Shown here: positions 31,550 through 45,329 of the stretch, piece after piece
Layout: each line of letters starts with the position of its first letter
How positions within the stretch are numbered: position 1 is the stretch's first letter
Origin: Botrytis cinerea B05.10
Taxonomy: Eukaryota > Ascomycota > Leotiomycetes > Helotiales > Sclerotiniaceae
Reading direction: 5' to 3'
DNA: 64,000 nucleotides
Assembly: GCF_000143535.2 (NCBI RefSeq)
Contig: NC_037316.1
Coordinates: 744,001 to 808,000 of the forward strand
Made by a program: the position numbers and the translations under genes
Notes under the pieces: model-generated
Seen by the model: the letters and a program-made list of their open reading frames with translations, nothing else
What the model was told of the DNA's origin: nothing
Databases searched by the model: none

Positions 31550-34500
31550 GTTGTAGTTGCAACTTCATAAGCCTACCGCCACGCTAGACGACATATGCAA
31601 TTGTCGATTTTCCAAGAATCAACATATGTACTGATAGGACTGAGTGGGACGGACAAATCATGATCTTTGGGTGGCTACGATCGAATCAGATAGAGCGAAT
31701 CGCTCGGTTTTCAAATGAACATCACGGGAAAGATGTACAGGTGTACATATCCTAACGTTAGAGTTCTGTTGGGGCCCATTAATAATAATGTTGTAGTTCG
31801 CACTAATTCATTTCATGTACTGTCCTAGATATGGTAGGAAACCGAAATAATGACAGATATGTATGATCGACAGTGTATTTCGAGATATGACGCTCATCTC
31901 ATAACCCCATATTGTAGGGTCAGCGTGTTTTGATCCAGATTGAGGGATTGCAAAAATACTTTTGATGGAGTGATTTGAAGGTTCATGTAGTTAGTCTAAA
32001 GTTATAGTTTCCTAATGTAAGTCATTAGCCACCGTAGTATGCCAGCTACGTACATTGTAATCCACTGGAGGACAATTCAAGGTTACTGATGTTTTACTTG
32101 TTATTTAATCGCACCAAGCAATGATGTTCATCCATCTTTACATTCTAGTTATTGAACTCATCTCTTCGCTCATCTGGACAGTTCAAAAATCCAAGAAAGT
32201 TATTGTTCGACATACGAAATGAACTGAAAAGGCCAAGAATGAGCCTGGAATCCAAGAACATCATTTTTCGCTAGACTAGATTAACTTGAAAGGTTAGGAA
32301 TTAATCTGTGATCCTCTAAGCTCAATGATTTCGGGGAAATGGGGATTGGAAGATCGTCTGCTTCGAAGACCTTTTCAACCATATGCCTGTCTTGTGCATG
32401 TTACTGATGTATTCAACTCTACTATGATTAACTTGTTCACATCTTGTCTTTGCTGGTCAATAAGCTCATGGCTCGCTGGAAATAATGCGTTTACTGAGAA
32501 TTATCTTGTTTGTATGATGATTGTACCTCGTTTGATCACCACACTTTAATTTCTTTGTGCAAACTAAAGCTTAAACAAGTAAACAAGCAATCATGTGATA
32601 TGTGTAGAATGATTTCATGGTACTTGGGAAGTGTTAGTAGAGTATCTAGTTTTGTACCAAAAGCACGAAAGACCCAGATCTTGAGCAGCTCTTACCCGTT
32701 TTGAAAGGATGCATTTCATTGAAAGGAATGAGAAAATTTTATACTTTTGAATATATTACGTAATCACTTTTGAGTTCCATTTGACAGAAATTTCAAGAAG
32801 CTACGAGCTAAAAATAGCAAGAAACTTGATTGGATTATGCGGGGTGACCATTATAGTCTTGTTGAAAAGCGTACCAAAATACTAACTGGCACGTGATATC
32901 AATCGATGTTATTGGGTTGTTCAAACCTCATAATACATTCCAAGGTTTTGAAGTAACAATTGACAGTCGAAATGGTTTCAAAATGAGATTTTATTTCATA
33001 TTCGTGAATCCAAGGGGTACCTAGGTACTGATACTCGATTTTGATTTACTCAAGACTAATAATAAGCGGAGCCTTCCTCGCTAGTGCGTTGAGTTTATTT
33101 CGACGTCGCTAATCGAGAATTCAACCAATGATACAGCATGACCCATAATTTAAATAGATCAACACGCGAATTATTAGTTTATCGAGCTAAAACTAGAATG
33201 GAATAGGAAAGTAGTAGAGATATGGGCTTTCTTTGTGGGGGAGCAGAGCCTCTTCTTTCATAGAAAGAGGCCATTCGACAACTCCAGAATGCCCTTTTCA
33301 TGCCTTCAATTTTCGACATATCATCTAAAGATGATTGTAAATGAGGTTGGTATAATTACTGGAATCCAGGCAATGAATCTTCCAAATTATGCAGATTTCC
33401 TCTCGGATTTTCTAAATGGACTGAAAATCTCCCAGTGCTTCTTAAAGCAGCTTGTAGCCATAGTCTAGACTCCTTAGCTTGAAAACTAAATAGACACTTA
33501 GGGCAGTTCATGTAGAAATATGATCGAGATGCATTTTCAGAGCGGATGATTGGTGTCCTATGATTGAGAAGTCATTGATCTCCTCACATCCTTGGATATC
33601 AAACTTTGTCTACCGTTTTCGACGCAGCCAATCATACTCATCGGCAGTCTCTGCAGGTTCGTTATTGTATTCTCGAGCAACGGTCACATGGAGGGAAGGA
33701 GTGTATGCTATCTTTTACTTCGAGCCACTACAGGTAAATACAAACAAGTCGTCGAATCGATTCTTCCAAGGGCGAAGCTCATAAGCACCTCTCTACTACA
33801 AGAGAAAGTACATCCTAGGTATTATTGAAAATGAGCCCCTACAAATATAGAATAAGAGTGTCGTGTTCACATCTCAAACATCAGAGATATGAAACATCTC
33901 CTTCCCTAAAATAGAAGGTATATCCCAGTAGGTATTGGAGACAGGTGCCCACAGATACAAAGAATAATGTGATTGAATTGATATATGAGCCAGCAAAAAA
34001 GATATTTCACAGCATCTTTGGAGGATATCCAACTCTTATGCTAACTATGCTATAACAGTGTATTCAATTTGAGCGAATATATATACACTTGTCGTTCTTA
34101 CGCTCTCGATAAAACGATTCAATGTGCCTTCTATTTTGTATCGTTTTCACTTCATTTGAGGCATTACACACTATCGCCTTGGATCTTATATGTGCCGGAA
34201 TTGCACCGTAAACCGCCATAAAGTTGACACTCCTTCCTCTTTCTGTGTTTCTGTGGCGTATGAATTTGTTCCACCAATTTCGCCTTGTTTATTGTTCGAC
34301 AATTAACCTTTTCTCACATCAACAGTATCTATTTCCATGAAACTCATCATATCGATCTACCTACCTGTATATAGAAGCACTCGGCAATACCTTTTCTTAT
34401 CATTATTTCCACAATATCTCTTCGTCGCCATGTATACCTCGGTTACAAATACTCACCCCTCGATTTCGCATCATTATTATGATATTCTTACCTTTCCAAC

Positions 34501-37198
34501 CTACTTTCGCAATGTTTCCCCAATCTCCAAACAACTAGTCGACCAACAGCATCTACTATATACCTCAATTTGGCAGCTGACAAACTAGAAATGAATTCCT
34601 ACGGTTTATCCTCGTCGCACGGCTTCGATGCACTCTAGATGGTTCCTTTGCCGCCCTGCAACAACTTCATTCTCTCAAGAAGCCCCTGCCAAATTGATGT
34701 GACATCATTGGAGAAGAAACAATAACGCGGCGATTTTGTTGATACCCATACGTTCCACATCTGCACAAGAAATCGAGTCGCCGGAGGTTATCAAGATGGA
34801 TTATGTTGGACTGAATCTTCGGAAACTACAATGGTAGAATGTGCAGATACGAAATCTCGGATGGTCAAACCTCGCAGATGAGATCCCTTTATTGTCTTGT
34901 GAGCAAGCCAAACATGGAGCTGTTGACTCTCGAACACAGGCTACCAAATGGCTACCTTCAGCAGATCTTAACCACAACCTCAATCTACCTCGTAGACATT
35001 GTGTGGCACTCTTCAACCTCTAAGTAGGATTGAGGTCAAAGATCATAAACTCTAAGATCGTCAATCAATCTAAAGAGTTTCTTGACCAAGAACCCTATAA
35101 GGCCAGTTTTGCATGGTCTCTTTCCCAAAGACCGCAAAGACAAACACGCTAATTGGTGAATTACAGACTTTCCTCCTATTAGCAACCGGAAATGAGTAGC
35201 TTTCGTGTCGACAATGCTTCCTATTCTTCTCCGGTCACCATCCCTGAGTTGATACCGACGATAAATTATATTGGGGGAAGTGCTTTCTCGATAACTTCAA
35301 TTCGATGTCCACCAGTCCGACAACTCGAAACCTCCATGACCTTAAGCTTAGAATGACCACAGATGCGAATTTATCGAGCAGCATAGTCTCTTTAAACCGG
35401 CTACAAGTCTCTTCGGCATTCTGGAATCGCATTCTTCTGCCCTCTTCAGTCAAAAAGAGACAGTGAAGAGAAGGTACAAAATAGTGGCGAGTTTCAAGAG
35501 AGGATAGCGGCAGAACAAGAATGGAACAACAAATCTCCTCTTCAAGATGAGAACCTTGATAGGACAACAATGCAACAGAGGATATATTTAGGGGGTCAAT
35601 CGATATGACAGGCTGGTTGAAACAGCAGGACAATGATTGCAGTGGAATTATGGGATTTGTCGAGCACTTACCATTGCAAGATGATATCTATATGTTATTA
35701 GAGAGGTGTCAGACCTTTAATAATTGGCGGTCAGTTATCATTCACGAAAAAATCATAGCAGTTCCCGCCAATTTTTCCTCGTCATAATGACGATCTCGAT
35801 TCAGACAGATTATTCTCTTGTTATCATCGATACTCCGTATATGGGCAACTAAATATTACTCATCAAGCTGCGAGAAAAGTTTGATATGACTTCGATCTCA
35901 TGAGCGCCAGTCCTATCCATCACAATCATGATGCAAACTCTCCCTCATCGTCCCCCTGCTACGCTTAAAATAATACATCCGTCCAATTTGAAGCGATTCG
36001 AAGTTATGCTCACCTTTATAGTAGATTCTTAAAATTGTGGTATTGTAAAACCCAGTGCGCCCCATCGGCGTAAATTCCGCCGCGTAACCAAATATTGAAT
36101 TAGCTCTTCACGAGCGTCGAAAGATAATGACAATTGCTCGTTGCTATCAACACGATAATCATCTAAGAAGCAATCAATCTAGGATATCGTGCCATTCCTT
36201 ATATCCCAGTCAAATTGATACATTCGATGTCTCCGCCTTAATGCGGTTAGGCCGTGCTTCGTATTCGCTTCTCGTCTTCCACCCCTTTATGTTTTCTCAT
36301 TATCGAACAGTATTCGAGTTATCTCCGGCTCAGCTACTTCGGTTCGATTTATAAATATCGTCTCGTTGGTACTTTCTTGCGTTCCTCAACTCTTCCTTCT
36401 TTTACTTCCATCTGCGGTGACTCAACAATGACTTTCATTGACGGCCAACCCAAGCGATTCGACTATACAGCCATAGCCATAAGCGCAATCGTCAGCACAC
36501 CCCCCTTTTCTACCATTCTTCAATTCTGTGTACCATTTATTTTCGAAAATCAAAACTTCGAATCGTGTATATTAGATTAAATATCGTATCAGATCTTTCT
36601 TCTTTTCTTTTCACAAAATAATCCTTTAAATAGGTGTTGGTAACACTTAGGTCAGTTCAAACGATGTGATATTTAGAGATTTACAGGGTGTTTTTATATA
36701 GTCTATACACTATTTCGGACACATCAGGTCTATGATAAGTAGATTTACAGTAATCTTTTGCAACGATGACTTTAATTTTTCAAAATTTGACTTGGCACAT
36801 GATACTGAATTTTAGCTTTTAAGGTATTCATCAACCTCTTGGGAACTGATTAATTGACATCTAGAAAGATACACGACATCATCTTGAAGAATGGAGTGGA
36901 GACTGAGATTTTCTGACAGATTGCAAATAGGTAAAGTGGGGGCATAAGAGGGCTTTAGCTAGGCTGAAAGATTATCAGTGTCTACAATCCAGTGGAGAGA
37001 AAAGTTGATATCACTTCTCGTCACGCAGAAATTTTTGACAGGTCGATCTTTTGGATTCGGTTTAACGCAAGGATTCTATGTATCAAGACTGGAAAGTGTG
37101 AAATTGTGTGATTGGGTTTTGGTATGAAGTTTTGGTAAGCTAATTGCTAATAGATGTGGAGTTTGGAGAGGGCTGGTTGGCTTGGTTTGGTGTGGTGT

Positions 37199-37229
37199 GG
37201 TGTGTGTGTGTGTGTTTGTGTGTGTGTGT
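37199..37229. repeat. (TG)n microsatellite
   Basis: Nearly pure TG dinucleotides with one TTT interruption, preceded by TGGTGTGGTGTG imperfect units. A TATG run follows at about 37303-37322. Confidence 0.85.
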
Positions 37230-38696
37230 CTGGGGAAAGAAATCGTTACCGAGCGAGGGATTGATTGGGGAGTTGTTAGGTTTGTGGATTATCTAACTTT
37301 TAGTATGTATGTATGTATGTGTGTATGTGTTTATGTAACTATCTATGTCTAGGTAAATGGATTGCAGTTTAGTTTTAGATTCGGAGGAAAGATTTTCATT
37401 TTTTCCTGGTAGATGACATGTGCGCGAAGAGATTTGGATGAGGAGAGTAGTAGAGTAGATCGTTGGCAATTGAAATCGGAATCGGAATCGAAATCGTTAG
37501 TAATGAGTTGGAAAGAAATTTGGAGGTTGGGTTGGGTTTGGATTTGATGAATGTGGAAATTGGAAGGGGATTTGTAGTTTGGATGTAGCATATGTGAGTG
37601 TTGTTTGGGATGAGATATTGATATTGGCATTGATAGTTGCACATGTATGAGATGAAGTTTAACTTTAACAACTGTGGGATCTTTGGGTATTTATCTCGTC
37701 CCGAAAAGATGGATGATATCAGATAAGATGAGATGAAATACGGGATGAAGTGGATAGTTGACTTGGAGATAGAAGAGAGTGTTTCATCGACCTGTATTGA
37801 TTACTATGTGAAATTTTGTAGAAAGAGATGATTTTTTCTATCCCTCTCAGATCTCTCTTCATCTGCCTATCCTCTCACTTGTCCATTTCACAGAGGTCCA
37901 TTATCTCGGATTGAGAAATTTCACATCAACTTCTCCGTTCCCTTTATCACACGGCATGTATGTATATATATATGTATGTATGTATTCGCTCTATTTGTGG
38001 ATGCATCGTCCCGTCACCTATATTCCCTATAGGGTTGCTAACTTACGTACCTTGTATCCCAACATCTCACCGTGATATCTGAGTCTTTCAACCTTTTGAT
38101 TTGCTCAAATATTCTCCAATTCTTTCATAGCAGTCAGCTATAAAAATATAAAGTAAAGATTCTAGTACCAGCACTAGCAAATCCAATCCACCCATTCATC
38201 CATCCTATATCCTCCTATCACTCTCTAACCCTACATGCTACCACTGGATTCTTACCTCACCATCCATCCACTATCTCCATTTATCCAATCCTTATCATCT
38301 CAACATCCCAAGACAACTCGCTAGTTATTAATATCCAAACCTCACCCGCCCATCCATCTACCAATCCAAGTAACTAATAACAAGCCATCATCCATCTTCC
38401 TCCCCTCACACTTTTAAAATCTACATACACAAATTTTCCATTTTTCCATTTTTCCATCCCATTCCTTTGTACATCTATCTCCCTCTCTTACATAGTAACA
38501 CACACACACTCACACACAGTACACGATATTATCCCAGCCCTTCCTTCCTTCCTTCCTTCCATAAATGAATAAATAAACAAATAAATAAATGACAAAGATT
38601 ACATTATCCAAGATGTGTTCAACATTCAACCGTGAGATAAAGTATAATATACATTGGACACGTACGATAAGAATAAATCTACACCACCATATATAA

Positions 38697-38698
<2 letters not shown>

Positions 38699-38755
<57 letters not shown>
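38699..38755. repeat. Compound (CA)n(TA)n microsatellite
   Basis: About 15 CA units run directly into about 12 TA units, a compound repeat likely to be length-polymorphic and able to form Z-DNA or cruciform structures. Confidence 0.9.
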
Positions 38756-38833
38756 AACACTGTCTCCCTCCAATCCCCTTCCCCCCACAGAAGCAAATCC
38801 TCATCTCTATCTCTAGTGGTATAAAACACACCC

Positions 38834-38910
<77 letters not shown>
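38834..38910. repeat. (ATCT)19 microsatellite
   Basis: About 77 bp of uninterrupted ATCT tetranucleotides, one of the longest pure tetranucleotide arrays in the window. Confidence 0.93.
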
Positions 38911-39370
38911 CACGAAGAATAAAGGACGAACGAATAAATCTCTTCCACCTCCATCCATCCACATTTTGATTCTAGGAAATCGAGAAATTAAGATGCTGGC
39001 ACGATGGTATAAAAGATATCATTACATTATATTACATACCATCACACAAGGACTCAATACCTACTCATCTACAATCTAACCCATGATCTACCTCCTTTCG
39101 CCCGATCAAATAGCAAGCAAGAAGTATATAAAATGATGAGTTAATTAGTTAACTAGTCTACCCAAGAAACAATATTTGTTTCCTTAGTATCCACTCCTCC
39201 GTTTATATCTTTCCTTTCCTTTCCTTTCCTCTTCTTCACTCTACTTTATTTGTTCATCCTACTCTCTATCCATATCTTGCTCATAAATATTCGATCTTTA
39301 TTTATAAAACTATTTATTTATGTATCTTCTAATAAAATAAGACTACAAACCCTAATATCAATTACATACT

Positions 39371-39407
39371 ATCCCATCCCATCCCATCCCATCCCATCCC
39401 ATCCCAT
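39371..39407. repeat. (CCCAT)7 pentanucleotide repeat
   Basis: Seven successive ATCCC/CCCAT units inside a C- and A-rich stretch. A TTTCC pentanucleotide repeat (about 4 units) lies upstream near 39207-39230. Confidence 0.88.
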
Positions 39408-39708
39408 TCCACCCTAGCCTATCACACAACAAAACCAATCCGAACAAAATCCCAGCCCAGCCCAAACTACATCTCCCTCCCCCTTACCTCCCCATCCCCA
39501 AACCAAACCAAACAAATCTACCATCACCACCAATAATAACAACCCTAATTCCAGCATACACAAAGCCACCTCAAGAACCATCTCAGATCAAGAAGCACAA
39601 TTACTTATTCGTATTTTGTAGATAGAGGATATATATACTTGTAATAATTGTGATGATCGAGATATGGGATATGGGATATGGAATATATAATATCGATTTG
39701 ATGATTAT

Positions 39709-39710
<2 letters not shown>

Positions 39711-39756
<46 letters not shown>
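39711..39756. repeat. (CT)23 microsatellite
   Basis: Pure CT/GA dinucleotide tract of about 46 bp, a polypyrimidine/polypurine mirror sequence. Confidence 0.92.
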
Positions 39757-39759
<3 letters not shown>

Positions 39760-41971
39760 TTATATACTCACTCACACATCCATACAACCAGCCTCGAATC
39801 CTACAGATATATACAACAATATATATCCATCACGCCCATAACCACTGCGTCATATTCTCCACTAGGAGCATCTAAAATGTGATTGATACAAAAGAGAGGA
39901 CGTTATCCACCACTTATCATTTGCGCAATACTTTCCTAGAATCCTCAAATTCTCATTGTTAAAATAGAAGTTAAATATGAAGGATAATGGATTTTCTAGA
40001 CAATACACACTAGATGCGATGTTGAATTTATATATGGATGAAGACGCTTGTGCAAAGAGTTTTGAAGAGATGAGACGACCCCTTTGCTTACTTACTAGAG
40101 CTGATGTGATGAACTAGCTGGGCGAAAACAATTCTTCTAACTATTCCCTGGGAGGAATCGATCAAAGGTGCTGTGCTATCTAGATGACTGGAAGGCTACC
40201 TAAACGACGAGAAGAATAGTTTTCAGAATAAAAATCCATTGTAAACCTACGAACAAGAAACTTTCACGGGAGGTACAAAGATTGAAATGCGATACCTATA
40301 CCACTTCCAATAACAGCAAATGAAGATCCAGGCGGCTGTGGCCACAATCCATAGACGCGACGCAAACTAGATTTCCAAGTTTGAGCACACGACATCATCG
40401 TTCACCGCACAGATCACCACTTTCTCCAAGCTGCCGCTGATCGCTCAAAGGATCTTCTGTTCCAGAGGCTGGATTGACGGCTCGCGGCGAGCTCGAGAGT
40501 ATCCCACGATGATCAATTCCCCAGTCGAGGTTTGTCGTTGATGATGATATCTAATGAGGGGTGCTCCACTCTTCCTGTTTCATGGCTGGTGGGAAAAGTG
40601 GTCATCGACTATGAATTTTGACGAGTCGAAATTGCGACTACGCAGGTCGACGGTTTTTCTAATTGTCGCCGTTATTAATTCATGTGATGAGATCTCTCAG
40701 GTTCTCGGATTCGTCATCCTCATCACATTTGAAATTACAAACCAGCGCGAGATTCTTCAGCCCATCACATGACCAAATGGGTACCGGCGAGGAAGGATAT
40801 GTGATGTAAGAGAGCAAGGTATCTTCGAAAGTTGGAAACACTACCATGATTGCCTACCTATCGGAACATTTTCTTCTCTTGTACCTATATCCATGACGGT
40901 CAGCAATATTGGTCGCGGCTTCTTATCTTTTCAGCCTTTTGACAACGGGATCTCGAGATTCCGATTCCGATTGGGCAGAGTGAGGAGGAGGATGAACATC
41001 CAACTATTGGACCGGTTGGACCGGTTGGGACCTTGAAGGGTATTGAGAATACGATGAACCGACGCCCATTTGCCGTCATCGGAAGATTTGATTGACTCAA
41101 GTCAGCATTCTGAAAGTCTCATTTGACGGGATTGACATGTCTGGAAGCCAAGAAACCCATCCGGACAGTATATTGCTTTTTTGACATGTTTTGAAGTGGC
41201 ATTACGCTTGCTTCCAATGAAATAATATAAATAGCATCTCCAGACAATGGGAGTCTTCGGTCCCGATCTACCAATGTCTTGGAAACGATGGGTGTGATTC
41301 GACGAAGCCCGAATCAATTTTCTGAAGGGAAATGAGCATGTCCTTTAAGAAAATCGGATGGTTTCGTGGCTTCCTCGCAATCGATGATTTCCCGGGCGGA
41401 GAGCACAGAAAGGTTCAATAATGAAAAATAGGGGACCAGAAGCAGACATCGTATCGTTGCGAACAGACCACATCATGTCCCTTTAGTATATGAAGGTTTG
41501 ATCATCATATCGGTTCGCCCCGCAGCAGATATTAACTGGATTGAGTATGATGGATCCTTTTAGAAAAAGGGGTTCGTGATCCAGGTCGAATCATATCATT
41601 GCGGTGAGGCGTGGTATTTCCTTCTTCGACGTTTCATTGGCCTTGTTTCGGGACACAATGTAAAAGGATATGCGTGGGCCTCGAACATTTTGGATCTTTT
41701 TTGATTTGGATTATGATTTCTTTCTGGAATTGGGAAATTGTTTGGTACTGGAATTCGAGATGAATTGTTCCGAAATGAGCATTTCGGTTCTTCGTATTCT
41801 AGAAGGCAAAGAAAACCGGCAGAGTGGATTGTGTAAGGAGCTAAGAAGTGACATTTTGAGGGGGGAGGGGGGGATGTTGAGCTTGTGTAGTAATTTGTAA
41901 GACGTTGGACGGTGAGATGGATGTTTAGGTTTGAGGGAACATGAGGGTGGAGGTTGCAGGCGTAGATGGAA

Positions 41972-41998
41972 AGAGGGTGAGGGTGAGGGTGAGGGTGG
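41972..41998 (+). repeat. Telomere-like G-rich repeat with G-quadruplex potential
   Basis: GAGGGTGAGGGTGAGGGTGA followed by GGGTGG: four GGG runs separated by TGA, matching the G3-N(1-7) quadruplex rule on the plus strand. It is not the canonical TTAGGG of fungal telomeres, so an internal telomere is not claimed. Confidence 0.75.
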
Positions 41999-42123
41999 TT
42001 GTGATCGATGTGATGGGAGAGAGTTGTGTATCGTCTAGACACTAGTTGGTTGGGGCCGTTAGTCGCGTAGTTTTTGATAGATGGAAACGTGATATAAGAG
42101 AAAACATCGAGTGACGGGTGGTG

Positions 42124-42164
42124 AGTAAGGAGTAAGGAGTAAGGAGTAAGGAGTAAGGAGTAAC
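42124..42164. repeat. 7-bp tandem repeat (AGTAAGG)n
   Basis: About six copies of AGTAAGG in tandem, followed by diverging copies (AGTAACGAGCAATGGGCAATGAGGAATGAACAATG-like) that suggest an older, longer array. Each unit contains GTAAG, which resembles a 5' splice site. Confidence 0.8.
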
Positions 42165-44989
42165 GAGCAATGGGCAATGAGGAATGAACAATGCGTGACG
42201 ACTGCATGGCCAGCAGCAATCCATCCTCGTTGCTGTAGAGATTCGGGATATTCAATTGCCTTCAACGGGCTTGATTTGTTTTGATGTGTCTCTACAGATA
42301 CGCGTGCATGCACTGAATAATGTAGCGAGAAAATAAGTTTTTATGTTTTATGTATGTTGTCGGCGTCGGACGCCCCTGCTTCAATAGATTGCTATTGGAT
42401 TAAGCCTATGCCACATGTGGAAAATACGGAGGTGGTTTGAGGGGAGGAAGAAGGAAAAGAAAAAGAAAAGAAGGGCAGGAATTCTGGGTGCAAAGTCTGG
42501 GTGCAAAGTCTGGGTGGTGCAAAGTCCACGCATTCTACGGCTTCCACGAAATCTCCCAAAAGATGTATGGAGGAGTGGGTATGGATACTTTTTATTAATC
42601 TATCAAGATTGAATACCCAGTTTGGGCAATTTGGTACGGGAGTATTGTGTGGTGGAATCCACGAACTCCACTTCCCGGTAATTGTCTCTCATCCACATCC
42701 ATGACTTGCATCTCATCTCAGGAGCATCTCGAAGGAAGGGAAGGGCACACTCTGGGTGTCTGTACGACGACTGCTATACTACCTGGTCGGTACTCCATAT
42801 GGTAGCTCCATACGGCACGCCCACTTGATATTGCCGTTACCGAATCACGAAAATGCATCATCTGCGAAGAAAGATACGATGTGAGACGAGATGATATCTC
42901 TGGTACCATGCTGTGTCGATGGATTTCTTCTGGATCTACTCTGGACATACTCTGGATGCCCTCTGGATTTATACGCTCGGAATATATGTACACACATACA
43001 AGTATAGTGAATACGTACAAAAGCCTATTCTCGAACCTTTCCACTCAGCCACACACTCTCAAATGCAGCGAATGATATGATGTGAATGCACTCCGTCCGT
43101 ACGGCTTCCAATGTGTATGAGATACGAATCTGCAGAGATCAACATGAACCAGCTGCAGGAAGCGCACCATCATTGCAGAAACCTGTTCCACGCAAGCCAA
43201 TGAACGCTTGACGATGCATGGCTGGATAGAATTGTGACCATTTTTATTTTATTTTGATAGCGATGGTGTTTTAGATGGAAATGTACGGCGTGCGCAGGAC
43301 AGCCTTCCGCCACCACTTATGGACGGTTGTGGAGGACGCAGTATATTCGAGGGCGCCAATTAATATGTTTTGGCTCTTCCAGTGCTACATCTCTATATAT
43401 GAATGCATGTATAATCCTCGAGGTTTCGTGCAAGAAGCATATATACATGCTCAGGTTTTGATTGCTATCAACTATCCACCTCCCCACCTCCCCACCCACC
43501 CAGTCGTTCAAGATATCATGCTTCACAACATTCCATTCCGAACCCAACATGATCGATAATCGGAACCACCCCAAATTTCCATGTCCTACCGACATTCACA
43601 TCCCCAGCAAATCGATTGCGGTTCCTGCCCTTTGGTTTGGGGGAGCACACCCCCGAGAAACACCCTAAAGTCTTTTTTCCTGTCCTGTCCTGTCCTGTCC
43701 GTTTGGATCTTCCTCGTTCCGTTCATCTTATCTCAATCGGGCACTGGATGCAGATAATATATATCAGAGAAACTATATCGCCCAAACTGAGGGGGGGTCA
43801 CGGGACGCATGAATGAGTAATGGCAAGGAAAGTTTAAAATAGAAAAAAAGTAAAAGGGATTTAAACATCTCGAGGAGGGAAATTGCAATGGCTGTATGGA
43901 CGGAAGCTCGAACGAATGACGAAAGTCACTACTTCTCAAGTCGGCATTATGATTTATGATATAGGTCGGACGGCGTAGAGAAATGGAGAAAAAGGAAACG
44001 GAAAAGTATATTCATTCTTGTTGAATCAGCTCATTCGATCTTTTCTTTTGGATTAATAAAATCACTGCTTCGGTTCCAGTGGAAGCAGTGTTCACGTTGA
44101 AGTCCACGTTCTCCTGCAAAACTGTGTATATATATGTGTGTGTATATATTAACTTTATAGATATAACTAGGTATAGTTACATATATTACATATATTACAT
44201 ACATTACATACATTACATATAAATATAAACAAATAGAAGAGATTCCGAACAGACTCCCATTTAGATTAACAAATTTACTAGAATTACTAATAAACAAAAA
44301 CATGCCATGCTCGCTATCTCTCGATCTATCTCTCTGCTCCCCTCGGTGTCTATCTAGATCCTGATCGATAATCAATCACATCTCCTACCTCGATTCGACA
44401 CTTTTCTCGTCATCCCCTTTCCTCTTCCCCTTCCCCTTCCTCCTCCCCTCCCCCTTCAATTTTATGATCGTTGGAAGCGAGTCGGCCTAGGCATGTATGT
44501 GTGTATAGCACCGTACATCTGTACATCTCCATCTATCTGTGTGTGTCTGTACTTTATACTATAATCAGTCGTAGGTGCTAGGTATTGTGGATGGCGATGG
44601 TTTGAGGGCCTAGTAATCTAAACTAACCTCGTTCCAGATTAGCTCCATTAAGGAGTTACTTTCTGGCTTCTCTTCCCAGGTTTAATAAAATCATTAAAGC
44701 AGATTTCTCCCCTTCCATCATTTCATCACCTCGAAGAAAGTCTCTCTCCTCTCCTCTTCCATTCTGCATTCTTCCTCGATTCCCTCCCAACCCGCCGCCA
44801 GTACTCAGTGCTCCAGGATTAAAATCTTCCCAAGCTTGTCTGTTCGGCGTCGCTTCTCTTTTCTTCCATATAATGTCCAGAGCGACACTTGATCTATCCC
44901 TCGTTCTACTGTAGCCACAGGCCAATTTCACAATCTTCCAATTAACTTCTGGTCGCAATCTCCCCACAGTCAGGAGAGCGAACATACAG

Positions 44990-45009
44990 CCCCCCCCCCC
45001 CCCCCCCCC
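44990..45009. repeat. Poly-C tract of 20 nt
   Basis: Twenty consecutive C residues, about 320 bp upstream of the Pin4-type ATG, probably in its promoter or long leader. Length should be treated as uncertain because homopolymers are error-prone in sequencing. Confidence 0.85.
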
Positions 45010-45329
45010 AGTACAAAATACCTATCGTCAGAATTATTATTCAACCACCCACATCAAAAATAATTTAAAAACTGCTCCAACATACCCGTCCGTGAGAATC
45101 TTGCCCACCCAAAGTCAGATACACCGCACACATCTCCCGCGAAAGAATCACGCATCGCGACTTGGTGCGAGAAATTATCATCTGAAGGCTCTTTTTTTCT
45201 CAGAATCTTCGGGGGTGCTACTGTGCGATCACTTCGGACTAAAGCTTTGACAAGCGTGCCCACCGGCTCCTTGCATCACAACAAACTTTTCTTTTCTCTT
45301 TCTTAACATTTCAAGAATATCTGCCACTC

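Larger units (their letters stand above)
31408..45329. other. Gene-poor block of about 13.9 kb
   Basis: I find no frame with a recognisable domain, signal peptide or believable splice structure. 31.4-37 kb is AT-rich, apparently unique DNA with only short frames (e.g. 33235-33468, 34839-35027, 35235-35633, 36254-36580). 37.1-45.0 kb is rich in microsatellites, listed separately. This is unusually long for a region whose other genes are spaced at 1-2 kb. It could hold long upstream regulatory DNA for the Pin4-type gene, non-coding transcripts, or decayed sequence; the sequence alone does not decide. Confidence 0.5.

Noticed and set aside
35235..35633. 132-codon minus-strand frame in the desert
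   Set aside because: No recognisable domain and the opposite strand shows equally long stretches; kept only as part of the weak decayed-gene observation.
41596..42255. 219-codon minus-strand frame, His/Pro/Ser/Leu-rich
   Set aside because: Begins at TTG, runs through the GGGTGA and AGTAAGG arrays, and has low-complexity content; most likely chance openness.
31408..45329. Centromere as an explanation for the gene desert
   Set aside because: It lacks the long, extremely AT-rich, transposon-derived RIP-mutated sequence expected of regional centromeres in filamentous ascomycetes; contains varied unique DNA and C/G-containing microsatellites.
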